Notes: generated from the letters alone by a model not told the origin. Shown: positions 1 to 5,900, counted from the first letter of the stretch. The stretch: DNA of 9,430 nucleotides from Nitrososphaera sp. (GCA_023252395.1 JAJPDY010000029.1:1-9430), one strand, 5' to 3'. Program-made: numbers and translations.

Positions 1-600
1 GAAATTCTCACCTGAGAAATCTCCTACACTCAGCCATGAATCAAACTTGGTCGGGGTGTCAAGGAGACCCCCCTGTCCGGGTTTGTCTACGCCAACAATT
101 TCTATGTGAAAATGATAGAGTCCTCCATCAAGCAACAGAGGTCCCCTTACATTTACTGTTCCGCCAGGGTCGGCGGCCCACGCATTAGTGAATGGGTCCC
201 GATTGCCAAAAACGGTCAACTGTCCTTCAGTAGGTTGTATCTTTAACGTAAGTAGACCATTTTCTGCCAGAAAAGTATCATGCATGAGTGATTGACCACT
301 CGAGCCGGCTCCCTTTGTGACTTCTATGTAGTATGCAGTGTACTTTATCGTCTGATTGTTATTGGCATCATATAACCGGAGTTGCATAAACGCATCCTGC
401 TTTGATGCGCTTGTCAAAATAGGCGGGTTGACTTTGACAAAAAGCTGAGCTGACCTACCTGCCAGTGATGCGGGTGGAAGATTCTCTTGTGTAAAACCAT
501 CTGCAAATGCCTTCTGAAACAACAATGCGGATGGCAGTGCCGAAAAAACCAAGACCGTGATTAGAGCAAAAGCTAGTACTTCCCGGCGCGCCTTGACCAC
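1..600 (-). CDS. Exported protein of unknown function, N-terminal part (runs off the left edge)
   Basis: Two hundred codons stay open from a GTG at 600-598 to the window edge, so the C-terminus is missing. The first 33 residues form a classical Sec signal peptide: basic residues at 3-6 (KARR), a hydrophobic stretch at about 8-28, and an AFA motif at 31-33 just before Asp34 that suits signal peptidase cleavage. The mature part seen here is rich in beta-type sequence (for example LFVKVNPP, LYHFHIEIVGV), as in secreted thaumarchaeal proteins; I do not recognise a named domain. GTG is chosen because an in-frame TGA lies at 615-613 with no ATG or GTG between, and because an AT-rich TATA box lies 21-30 bases upstream, the spacing expected for a leaderless transcript. 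It is divergent from another exported protein at 689. A membrane anchor or cell-surface sorting tail may lie beyond the window and cannot be judged. Confidence 0.75.
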   Translation of the reverse strand, partial: MVKARREVLAFALITVLVFSALPSALLFQKAFADGFTQENLPPASLAGRSAQLFVKVNPPILTSASKQDAFMQLRLYDANNNQTIKYTAYYIEVTKGAGSSGQSLMHDTFLAENGLLTLKIQPTEGQLTVFGNRDPFTNAWAADPGGTVNVRGPLLLDGGLYHFHIEIVGVDKPGQGGLLDTPTKFDSWLSVGDFSGENF

Positions 601-620
601 GGTAATAGATAGTCAGACTG

Positions 621-630
621 TATATTTAAT
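621..630 (-). promoter_or_regulatory. TATA box of the exported-protein gene (600 to 1)
   Basis: On the minus strand the sequence reads ATTAAATATA, centred about 25 bases before the GTG start at 600. This fits an archaeal TBP site with transcription beginning at or very near the start codon. Confidence 0.6.
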
Positions 631-651
631 TCTTGATGGCATGTTGTAATG

Positions 652-661
652 ATTTAATTAT
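652..661 (+). promoter_or_regulatory. TATA box of the 689-1852 gene
   Basis: ATTTAATTAT lies 28-37 bases before the ATG at 689. It would give a transcript with a leader of only a few bases. It sits back to back with the TATA box at 621-630 in an 88-base divergent intergenic region. Confidence 0.5.
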
Positions 662-688
662 CGCATATCTACATATTCATGCAGGCGC

Positions 689-1852
689 ATGTCGCCAAAA
701 AATATCGCGACAATATCAATTGCAATAGCCATTATCGGGGTCGCTATCGCAGTTGCGATTTTTGTCGCGGTGCCAAGACAAGACGGTAGTAATGGTACGA
801 CAATGTTTGCTGGCGGTACCAACAATAATAATTCGCTTACAATCATTTCAATTTCCGGAGGCTCGCTTGCCGGAGGATCAAAATACCTTGTTTCTCCAAA
901 CCCGTTCACAGGCAAGGGCGACTATACCATCCAAGATGGCAGCAGCGATGACAACAACCCTGCTGATGGCATCATTGTAGTTGGCGGGCTTCGCGAGGGC
1001 AAGTTTACGGTAACACAGACGGATGCTTCTGCAGGAGATGCGCGTGACAAGATCTCAAAGATAGTCGAGATAAGCGCAAGCAACGGCTCGGCCACAGCAA
1101 CATTTAGCGGTTCGCCTGCAGGTACCAGCAACAATGAGTCAAGTGCTGAAATAAAAGGCATAGTATACACTGCCAAGTTTGAATGCGGCACTATACGCGG
1201 CGACGAAGGGCCGCTCAGGCCGGGGCACTATGACACGGACATCGGCATTTTCAACAAGCAGGAATTCCCGGTCAAGATAACATGGCTTGCAGCAGCCAAT
1301 GACGGCAAGAGCGCAAACACGATACTGAAAACGATAGGGCCACAAAGCTCCACAGGCATAGTGTGCAATGATCTGCGCAGGGCATTTGGCAGCGAAGGAT
1401 TTGTTGAAGGGTTTGCACTGATACAAGTCCCGCTAGACCCTGCAATCCTTGGAACGCTGTCAGACAGCGGCACCACGGTTATAGGGCGCACGTCCCCAGG
1501 CGAGATCAACCTACTTGACGTGCAAGTGTTCTACACTGCAAACGCGCTCGACGAGCTGCCTCACTCAGTGCTTGTAGACAAGATAACATTTGCAATCGTG
1601 AACGATACCAGCGGCAAAGTCCCACAGCCTCTGATGATGAAAACGCTCGATGTCAGCGTGCCATCAAACGTGAGCCAGATATCCGATCCAGAGCAAGAGG
1701 TAAAGCAAGAGCTTGCCAAGAAGTACAGCCTGACAGACCAAGAACTTGCAGGGCTGCAGATAGAGATCAAGGGTGTGGACGTTGGAGTCGGCACCATGAT
1801 AGATGACCATGCAGTATCGCTTTCGCGGCTGGTGCCACAGGCAATCAGCTAG
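689..1852 (+). CDS. Membrane-anchored extracellular protein, thaumarchaeal type, function unknown
   Basis: The 387-residue product begins with a short cytoplasmic stretch (MSPKN) and one hydrophobic segment at about residues 6-28, read as a signal anchor or uncleaved signal. A low-complexity linker rich in Gly, Asn and Ser follows (31-65). Residues 66-140 (VSPNPFTGKGDYTIQDG, then NPADGIIVVGGLREGKFTVTQT) resemble the prealbumin-like beta domains found in surface proteins. Residues 158-200 (VYTAKFECGTI, then GPLRPGHYDTDIGIFN) resemble a motif I associate with secreted beta-sandwich proteins of archaea and bacteria; this is from memory. There are exactly two cysteines, Cys166 and Cys226, a plausible disulphide outside the cell. 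The C-terminal 50 residues are polar and probably helical (DPEQEVKQELAKKY). An ATG at 679 is in another frame, so the 689 start is preferred. No enzymatic motif is visible; an adhesion, envelope or redox-stable scaffold role is only a guess. Confidence 0.8.
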   Translation: MSPKNIATISIAIAIIGVAIAVAIFVAVPRQDGSNGTTMFAGGTNNNNSLTIISISGGSLAGGSKYLVSPNPFTGKGDYTIQDGSSDDNNPADGIIVVGGLREGKFTVTQTDASAGDARDKISKIVEISASNGSATATFSGSPAGTSNNESSAEIKGIVYTAKFECGTIRGDEGPLRPGHYDTDIGIFNKQEFPVKITWLAAANDGKSANTILKTIGPQSSTGIVCNDLRRAFGSEGFVEGFALIQVPLDPAILGTLSDSGTTVIGRTSPGEINLLDVQVFYTANALDELPHSVLVDKITFAIVNDTSGKVPQPLMMKTLDVSVPSNVSQISDPEQEVKQELAKKYSLTDQELAGLQIEIKGVDVGVGTMIDDHAVSLSRLVPQAIS

Positions 1853-1880
1853 CAGTGTCCTTGGTTACCCGGTAAAAAAA

Positions 1881-1890
1881 CAATATATTC
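1881..1890 (+). promoter_or_regulatory. TATA box of the superoxide dismutase gene
   Basis: CAATATATTC, preceded by a run of seven A residues at 1874-1880, lies 22-31 bases before the ATG at 1912. This supports a leaderless transcript and the choice of that ATG over the in-frame TTG at 1903. Confidence 0.6.
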
Positions 1891-1911
1891 TTCCCTTGCG
1901 GTTTGTCTTGC

Positions 1912-2550
1912 ATGGCGAACTTTACTCTTCCTCCATTGCCTTATTCATACGACGCACTAGAGCCACACATTGACGCAAGGACCATGGAAATTCACCACAC
2001 AAAGCACCACCAAGCGTACACAGACGGTCTCAACAAGGCACTTGGCGGCCTTGGCCCAGAGTGGCAGAACAAGAATGATGTTGTCGACATACTGAAGAAC
2101 GTTGATTCCGTTCCGGAAAGCGCAAGGGGCGCAGTCAACTTCCACGGCGGAGGCTACAACAACCATGCCCTGTTCTGGAACAGCATGAAAAAGGGCGGAG
2201 GTGGAGAGCCGGATGGCGAGCTGGCAAATGCTGTAAAGAAAGCATTTGGAAGCTTTGCTGATTTCAAGACTAAATTCTCGCAAGACTCGACCACACTGCA
2301 AGGAAGCGGCTGGGGCTGGCTCGTGCTAAACAAGAACACTAACGCAGTCCAGTTCATAACGATGCCAAACCAGACTAGCCCGTGGACTAGATGGAACAAG
2401 GAAAAGCTTGCCCCGCTCCTAGGACTCGATGTTTGGGAACATGCGTATTATCTAAAATACCAAAACAAGAGGGCTGACTACATCGCAGCCTGGTGGAATG
2501 TTGTAAACTGGGATGAAGTGAAGAAAAGGTTCCAACAGGCGCAGGCGTAA
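1912..2550 (+). CDS. sod: Superoxide dismutase (Fe/Mn family)
   Basis: The 212-residue product matches the full usual length of Fe/Mn superoxide dismutases, which convert superoxide to oxygen and hydrogen peroxide. All four metal ligands are in place: His28 in EIHHTKHHQAY, His85 in NNHALFW, Asp173 and His177 in DVWEHAYY. The family motifs GSGWGWLV (131-138) and YIAAWWNVVNW (190-200) are clear. There is no signal peptide, so the enzyme is cytoplasmic. The region GGGYNNHALFW and Gln154 in MPNQTSPW resemble the Mn-type pattern more than the bacterial Fe-type pattern, but metal choice in archaeal members cannot be settled from sequence. An upstream in-frame TTG at 1903 would add three residues; the ATG at 1912 fits the TATA spacing and the usual N-terminus. 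An ammonia oxidiser living in oxygen would use it against respiratory superoxide. Confidence 0.97.
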   Translation: MANFTLPPLPYSYDALEPHIDARTMEIHHTKHHQAYTDGLNKALGGLGPEWQNKNDVVDILKNVDSVPESARGAVNFHGGGYNNHALFWNSMKKGGGGEPDGELANAVKKAFGSFADFKTKFSQDSTTLQGSGWGWLVLNKNTNAVQFITMPNQTSPWTRWNKEKLAPLLGLDVWEHAYYLKYQNKRADYIAAWWNVVNWDEVKKRFQQAQA

Positions 2551-2575
2551 TTACGCCTTTCTTTTTCTCTTTTCC
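2543..2575 (+). terminator. Palindrome plus T-rich tract after the superoxide dismutase gene
   Basis: Bases 2543-2558 form a perfect 16-base palindrome, AGGCGTAATTACGCCT, that contains the TAA stop at 2548-2550. A pyrimidine run with blocks of T follows to about 2573. Archaeal termination mainly needs the T-rich stretch; the palindrome could add a small hairpin or protect the 3' end. Confidence 0.55.
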
Positions 2576-2605
2576 AATCATTTTTAGTGGACAGGATCAT
2601 TAATA

Positions 2606-2740
2606 GTGCCAAAGTATCAAGTGGTCTGCCCAGCCTGCAATGCATCATTCCCGAGCTATGAAAAGTACGTTGATCATGTTTTCAAGAGCCACCCAAGTCA
2701 GCCTGAGCTACGCATGAAAGCCAGAATTGTGTGTGGCTAG
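2606..2740 (+). CDS. C2H2 zinc-finger microprotein, 44 residues
   Basis: This short open frame begins with GTG and encodes one complete C2H2 zinc finger: CPAC at residues 8-11, then 12 residues, then His24 and His29 in DHVFKSH, with an aromatic Phe15 and a hydrophobic Val22 at core positions. The basic tail after the finger (RMKARIVCG) could contact nucleic acid. Single-finger C2H2 microproteins are known in archaea, mostly as putative DNA- or RNA-binding regulators; the target here is unknown. A TAG at 2585-2587 closes the frame upstream and only the GTG fits as a start. A weak AT-rich box (CATTTTTAG, 2579-2587) lies about 19-27 bases before it. The stop shares bases with the stop of the convergent gene at 2737-3465. 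Confidence comes from the intact finger spacing, which is unlikely by chance. Confidence 0.75.
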   Translation: MPKYQVVCPACNASFPSYEKYVDHVFKSHPSQPELRMKARIVCG

Positions 2741-3465
2741 CCCCTGCGCAAATCAACAAAATTGACAGAGCCATAGTTCTCGCGAGTAGTCCTGCTGACT
2801 GCCATGTTGTAGTCGTAGATCTTGGCAGAATATTCCTGAAGTACAGGCATCATGGCGTCTATTGACTCTTCAAGGTAAAACCCGGGGCAGTCGCCGGTAA
2901 ACTGAAATGCAGCATGCGCCACTGGCCGACCAGCAATGTCAGATTCAAGCCATGACGCAAATGGGTAGAGCCAGCAGACGCCCGGCTTGTCTGGGTGTAT
3001 GCCACAGGCTCCCTTGCTGTCCAGAAACCTGCACTTGAGCGGCGTGCCATCTTGGTCCTGCCGCTCGTCGTTCCTGCGCTTGAGCGAAATCATTGTCAGT
3101 GTGGTGATGATGTTGCCAAGAGTTTCCTGCTCCTGCCAGCTTGAAACCAAGGTTTCGTTTTTCAAAAATTCAGATTCCGATTTGTAGCCTATCTTTTCAG
3201 AGATCGTCTTGATGTCATCTTTTGTCAATGGCAGCCTGCCCTGCCGCTCGCAGCAGTTATGGCAGTCGGGCCAGAGGCATTTCCACAAGACGTAAAGGTT
3301 GTCCTTTGAAAGCATCGGGATGTGGAACATGACGCCGTTGACATTCACCGGTGTGTCAACTACATCGCTCCGCTTGCCAGTCTGGAGATCATACAATTTT
3401 GGATCTATTTTCCATTTTTTGGCAAGAAGATCGAGTGCTTCTTGTACCGAGTTGTCCGGCTGCAC
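2737..3465 (-). CDS. YkgJ-family cysteine-cluster protein (putative metal or Fe-S binding)
   Basis: The 242-residue product carries the conserved cysteines of the YkgJ/UPF0153 family: Cys63, Cys68, Cys71 and Cys72 (CLWPDCHNCCE), then Cys145, Cys154, Cys164 and Cys193 in the typical order LKCRFLD, ACGIHPDKPGVCWLYPF and GDCPGF. These are taken to bind zinc or an iron-sulphur cluster; the biochemical role of the family is not established. Residues 1-60 form an N-terminal extension before the cluster (EALDLLAKKWKIDPKLYDL). No signal peptide or membrane segment is seen, so it should be cytoplasmic. The start is a GTG at 3465-3463, with a TTTAAA box 25-30 bases upstream. It is divergent from the 3506 gene and convergent with the zinc-finger microprotein. 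A role in metal handling or as a maturation factor is inference only. Confidence 0.85.
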   Translation of the reverse strand: MQPDNSVQEALDLLAKKWKIDPKLYDLQTGKRSDVVDTPVNVNGVMFHIPMLSKDNLYVLWKCLWPDCHNCCERQGRLPLTKDDIKTISEKIGYKSESEFLKNETLVSSWQEQETLGNIITTLTMISLKRRNDERQDQDGTPLKCRFLDSKGACGIHPDKPGVCWLYPFASWLESDIAGRPVAHAAFQFTGDCPGFYLEESIDAMMPVLQEYSAKIYDYNMAVSRTTRENYGSVNFVDLRRG

Positions 3466-3470
3466 CGTGA

Positions 3471-3495
3471 TAAATTATAAACCCGGGGGTTTAAA
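3471..3495. promoter_or_regulatory. Compact divergent promoter with a palindrome between two TATA boxes
   Basis: TAAATTATAAA at 3471-3481 lies 25-35 bases before the plus-strand ATG at 3506. TTTAAA at 3490-3495 lies 25-30 bases before the minus-strand GTG at 3465. Between and overlapping them, AAACCC (3479-3484) and GGGTTT (3487-3492) form an inverted repeat around GG, next to the palindrome GTTTAAAC (3489-3496). A protein bound here would touch both promoters, so this is a candidate operator. Confidence 0.55.
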
Positions 3496-3505
3496 CGTAC
3501 CTCAA

Positions 3506-3874
3506 ATGCTCATACCACAACATGAGCGGCCCGTTGGGACGGAAGAGCAGGCGACAAGGAGAAAGGGCAAGCATGCTTCTTCCACCGAGAACCGCAGGAT
3601 GGTATGGGAAAATGTGGTATGGCCACTAGTACTTGAAATCAATAGATCTTACTTTACGCTAAAGGAATACCATGTAAAAAGGAATGAATTTTGCAGGATA
3701 ACTGGCATCCCGCCGTCAAAGGTCGCTGGCGGCTTTGTTTCTCTATTGATAAAGGGCATTCTTACCCGAGACAAGAACATTTACTCTATCCATTACAGGC
3801 TCATTCCCTACATGAGGAAAAAGGCGAACCTCGAATACGGCCTTGTTATCCGCGAAGTCAATACAAAGCGTTAG
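3506..3874 (+). CDS. Putative winged-helix DNA-binding protein, 122 residues
   Basis: I do not recognise a named family. The first 30 residues are polar and probably flexible. From about residue 35 the sequence looks like a compact helical domain: MVWENVVWPLVLEINRSYF, then KRNEFCRITGIPPSKVAGGFVSLL (59-81), which has the rhythm of a helix-turn-helix with the turn at GIPPSK. The stretch GILTRDKNIYSIHYRLIP (84-101) would form the beta hairpin wing. The product is strongly basic, which fits nucleic-acid binding. The open frame extends upstream into the antisense of the YkgJ gene, but the ATG at 3506 is chosen because the TATA box at 3471-3481 is 25-35 bases away. It is divergent from the YkgJ-type gene and could regulate the shared promoter. 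It might also act alone; the winged-helix call is by pattern only. Confidence 0.65.
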   Translation: MLIPQHERPVGTEEQATRRKGKHASSTENRRMVWENVVWPLVLEINRSYFTLKEYHVKRNEFCRITGIPPSKVAGGFVSLLIKGILTRDKNIYSIHYRLIPYMRKKANLEYGLVIREVNTKR

Positions 3875-3878
3875 AGTC

Positions 3879-3886
3879 AAATATCC
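3879..3886 (+). promoter_or_regulatory. Possible TATA box of the tRNA-Gln gene
   Basis: AAATATCC starts five bases after the stop of the upstream gene and about 33-40 bases before the first base of the tRNA. It would allow a short 5' leader to be removed by RNase P. Confidence 0.4.
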
Positions 3887-3930
3887 GGTCAGATAGCAGG
3901 GTTGATGTAGCTCGTGTCAGCCCGGTCGAG

Positions 3931-3961
3931 TCCAGCTGTTCATTCAGCTAGGCGCCGAATC
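3931..3961 (+). other. tRNA-Gln intron 1, in the D arm (non-canonical site)
   Basis: About 31 bases interrupt the D stem near position 12/13. The intron carries its own hairpin, AGCTG (3934-3938) with CAGCT (3945-3949) around a six-base loop. TCG (3926-3928) can pair with CGA (3956-3958), giving a relaxed version of the bulge-helix-bulge. A shift of one base (3932-3962) leaves the same mature sequence, because T is present at both ends. Confidence 0.7.
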
Positions 3962-3976
3962 TAGTGGCCAATCTCC

Positions 3977-3996
3977 AAGGTTGAGGGCTAGGGATT
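3977..3996 (+). other. tRNA-Gln intron 2, between D and anticodon arms (non-canonical site)
   Basis: Twenty-one bases lie between D-stem base 25 (3975) and anticodon-stem base 27 (3997), where a tRNA has one. TCTC (3972-3975) can pair with GGGA (3991-3994, one G-T pair), leaving three-base bulges CAA and TTT, as expected for a splice motif. Which single base remains as position 26 is not certain. Confidence 0.62.
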
Positions 3997-4007
3997 TCAG
4001 GCTCTGG

Positions 4008-4026
4008 ATCTTACTAGAGAAAAGAA
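4008..4026 (+). other. tRNA-Gln intron 3, anticodon loop position 37/38 (canonical site)
   Basis: A 19-base intron with a readable bulge-helix-bulge. The outer helix is the anticodon stem. The central helix pairs CTCT (4002-4005) with AAAG (4021-4024) with one C-A mismatch. The bulges are GGA (4006-4008) and AAA (4025-4027). The inner helix pairs TCTT (4009-4012) with GAGA (4017-4020), closed by an ACTA loop. The cut sites fall after the second base of each bulge. Confidence 0.78.
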
Positions 4027-4064
4027 ACCTGGAGACAGCAGTTCGAATCTGCTCCGGGCTACCA

Positions 4065-4077
4065 TTTCTTTTTCTTC
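4065..4077 (+). terminator. T-rich terminator of the tRNA-Gln gene
   Basis: TTTCTTTTTCTTC directly follows the encoded CCA, as expected for archaeal termination at T-rich tracts. It ends against the stop codon of the convergent pckA gene at 4077-4079. Confidence 0.6.
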
Positions 4078-5684
4078 TATGCCTTTGGACCTGCTTGTAC
4101 AATGTCTTTTGACACGTTGCCGAACTTTTCAAAGTTCTTGATAAACAGCATTGCCAGCCTTTTGGCCGCTGCGTCGTACCTGTCCTTGTCTGACCAAGTG
4201 TTGCGCGGGTCGAGAACCTCGTCAGGCACTCCGGGGCATGATGCGGGCATGTCCAAGTTAAAGATGCCGTGGTGCTTGATTGGCACCTTGTCGATCTCGC
4301 CGTTGAGTGCTGCAGAGACCATCGCCCTTGTGTATGTGAGGTTCATCCTCTTGCCGACGCCGTAGGGTCCGCCTGTCCAGCCTGTGTTAATGAGGTAGAC
4401 TCGCGTGCCATGTTCGGTTATCTTTTCCCCCAGCATCTTGGCGTATTCCTGCGCATGGAGTGGCATGAAAGGCGCGCCAAAGCAGTGCGAGAATGTCTCT
4501 TTTGGCTCGGTGATGCCACGTTCTGTCCCTGCTAGCTTGCTTGTATAGCCGGACATGAAATGATACATCGCGCTTTCTTTTGTCAGCCTTGCAATAGGAG
4601 GCATTACTCCAAACGCATCTGCTGTCAGAAACACGATCACCTTTGGATGGCCGGCGACGCTTGGGATTATCGCGCCATCGATGTAGTCAAGAGGATATGC
4701 GACTCGCGTATTTTCAGTGAGGCTTCCATCGTCGAAATCCGGCTCCCTGCTGCCGTCGCGCATGACGACATTTTCCATGACAGAGCCAAAGCGTATTGCA
4801 TTCCAGATCTGCGGTTCCTTTTCCTGCTTTAGGTTGATGCACTTGGCGTAGCAGCCTCCTTCAAAGTTGAACACACCGCTGTCGGACCAGCCATGCTCGT
4901 CGTCGCCTACCAGCCGGCGATCAGGGTCTGCGGACAGAGTAGTCTTGCCGGTGCCAGACAGCCCAAAGAATAGCGCGGTGTCACCACTCTCGCCAACATT
5001 GGCAGAGCAGTGCATCGGGAATACGCCTTTCCTTGGCAGGAGGAAGTTCATGATTGAAAACATGGCCTTCTTGATCTCGCCAGCGTACGAAGTCGAGCCG
5101 ATAAGGACGAGCTTTTTCTTAAAGTTGATGATGATAAAAGTCTCAGTCCTTGTGCCTTCCTCTTCTGGAATGGCGGCAAAGTCGTCACATGAGATTAGCG
5201 TGAATTCGGGTTTGTAGTCCTCTAGCTCCTCTCCAGTTGGCCGGATAAAGAGCTGCCTGGCAAAGAGGTTGTGCCACGCCCTGTTGTTGATAACCCTTAT
5301 CGGCAGCCGGTGATCAGTGTCTGCGCCTACAAAGCCGTCAAAGATAAAGAACTCCTTGTCCTCTATGTGTTTTTTCATCCTGCGGAATATCTTGTCAAAA
5401 TTTTCTTCAGAGATAGGATGGTTGACCTTGCCCCAGTTGACAGAGTTGTGGGTTACTTCGTCGTCCACAATGTACTTGTCATCCGGCGATCTGCCGGTGA
5501 ACCTGCCTGTCTTGACAGAAAGAGCACCAGTAGAGGAAAGAATACCTTCATTTCTAACAATTATCTGCTCGACCATTGACGGAACTGACAGATTGCGATG
5601 AATCCTGCCGAGCTTGATATCCATCTCTGCGAGCTGTTTCATAGGCTTTGCAGTTATAATCTTTGGGTTGTCTCCGACGAGCAT
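4077..5684 (-). CDS. pckA: Phosphoenolpyruvate carboxykinase (ATP)
   Basis: The 535-residue product is a full-length ATP-type PEP carboxykinase (EC 4.1.1.49), which converts oxaloacetate and ATP to PEP, CO2 and ADP in the cytoplasm, the entry step of gluconeogenesis. Visible motifs in order: [13 protein letters not shown] (61-73) with the substrate-binding Arg65; [13 protein letters not shown] (198-210) with the metal-site Lys; MHCSANVG (224-231) with the metal-binding His225; the P-loop GLSGTGKT (241-248); LVGDDEHGW (258-266) with the metal-binding Asp pair; [10 protein letters not shown] (272-281); and [12 protein letters not shown] (324-335) with Arg327. All key residues are intact. In a carbon-fixing thaumarchaeon it would feed C4 acids from the hydroxypropionate/hydroxybutyrate cycle into sugar synthesis. 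The ATG at 5684 is supported by a TATA box 27-36 bases upstream. The gene stands alone and is convergent with the tRNA gene. Confidence 0.98.
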   Translation of the reverse strand: MLVGDNPKIITAKPMKQLAEMDIKLGRIHRNLSVPSMVEQIIVRNEGILSSTGALSVKTGRFTGRSPDDKYIVDDEVTHNSVNWGKVNHPISEENFDKIFRRMKKHIEDKEFFIFDGFVGADTDHRLPIRVINNRAWHNLFARQLFIRPTGEELEDYKPEFTLISCDDFAAIPEEEGTRTETFIIINFKKKLVLIGSTSYAGEIKKAMFSIMNFLLPRKGVFPMHCSANVGESGDTALFFGLSGTGKTTLSADPDRRLVGDDEHGWSDSGVFNFEGGCYAKCINLKQEKEPQIWNAIRFGSVMENVVMRDGSREPDFDDGSLTENTRVAYPLDYIDGAIIPSVAGHPKVIVFLTADAFGVMPPIARLTKESAMYHFMSGYTSKLAGTERGITEPKETFSHCFGAPFMPLHAQEYAKMLGEKITEHGTRVYLINTGWTGGPYGVGKRMNLTYTRAMVSAALNGEIDKVPIKHHGIFNLDMPASCPGVPDEVLDPRNTWSDKDRYDAAAKRLAMLFIKNFEKFGNVSKDIVQAGPKA

Positions 5685-5689
5685 ATAAT

Positions 5690-5712
5690 TCTACTACTGT
5701 CAGTAAGGAGTA
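5690..5712. repeat. Imperfect dyad in the pckA start region
   Basis: CTACT and AGTAG flank the smaller palindrome ACTGTCAGT in the short stretch between the pckA TATA box and the start codon. The half-site spacing is unequal. Its position would suit a repressor site, but this is only a pattern. Confidence 0.3.
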
Positions 5713-5720
5713 GATTTAAT
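5711..5720 (-). promoter_or_regulatory. TATA box of pckA
   Basis: On the minus strand the sequence reads ATTAAATCTA, 27-36 bases before the ATG at 5684. The leader would be short or absent. Confidence 0.55.
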
Positions 5721-5777
5721 GGATTGACGACAATAATAATAGAAGAGTACTCCTCCTATTTCTTATCCTTGTGCGAC

Positions 5778-5900
5778 TTATCTGGTTCTGATAGAGGATC
5801 TTTTCTTCACAACTGGAGTGCCGTAGCGAGATTTGAGTGTCGAGATGAAGCGGTTGATTTCGTCTGGCGTCAGCAGTACCATGTCCAAATCGGGAGACAA
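5778..5900 (-). CDS. Possible microprotein, 40 residues, unknown
   Basis: Forty codons run from a TTG at 5900-5898 to TAA at 5780-5778. The product starts MSPDLDMVLLTPDEINRF and ends in a very basic tail (VVKKRSSIRTR). The stretch LTPDEINRFISTLKSRYG looks like a capped amphipathic helix. The TTG is favoured because a strong TATA-like box (CTTTTTAAGC, 5934-5925) lies 25-34 bases upstream, the same spacing as the other genes here. An in-frame ATG at 5882-5880 would give 34 residues. The frame stays open upstream to an ATG at 5975, but that start lies before the TATA box. It may be a real small basic protein, the remnant of a longer gene, or chance. I do not recognise a family. The opposite strand also has an open frame, which I reject. 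Confidence 0.4.
   Translation of the reverse strand: MSPDLDMVLLTPDEINRFISTLKSRYGTPVVKKRSSIRTR

Larger units (their letters stand above)
3919..4064 (+). tRNA. tRNA-Gln(CTG) with three introns, CCA encoded
   Basis: The acceptor strands AGCCCGG (3919-3925) and CCGGGCT (4054-4060) pair perfectly, followed by discriminator A and CCA (4062-4064). The T arm is AGCAG, loop TTCGAAT, CTGCT (4037-4053). The anticodon stem TCAGG (3997-4001) pairs with CCTGG (4028-4032), and the loop starts CTCTGG, giving anticodon CTG at 4004-4006, which reads CAG (Gln). The D arm needs GAG (3928-3930) to pair with CTC (3973-3975) around the loop AGTGGCCAA (3963-3971), a typical archaeal tRNA-Gln D loop. These pieces are separated by about 31, 20 and 19 extra bases. 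Removing them leaves exactly 76 bases with normal region lengths. Archaeal splicing endonuclease and tRNA ligase would be required. In archaea this tRNA is first charged with Glu and then amidated by GatDE. The first two intron borders are uncertain by one or two bases. Confidence 0.82.

Noticed and set aside
3299..3505. Upstream extension of the 122-residue putative winged-helix gene to an ATG at 3299
   Set aside because: It lies antisense to the YkgJ-type gene and before the TATA box at 3471-3481; the ATG at 3506 fits the promoter.
3941..3943. CAT in the hairpin loop at 3939-3944 as an anticodon of tRNA-Met
   Set aside because: The loop has six bases rather than seven, and the stem lies inside the D-arm intron; the true anticodon loop CTCTGGA type is at 4002-4007 plus 4027.
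3876..4076. Possibility of two adjacent tRNA genes instead of one intron-containing gene
   Set aside because: Only one T arm and one CCA end are present, and a single pair of perfectly matching acceptor strands spans the whole region.
3944..4132. Minus-strand 62-residue open frame
   Set aside because: It is the antisense of the tRNA-Gln gene and its terminator; the SPEQIRTAVSRF-type peptide is a well-known artefact of translating a tRNA backwards.
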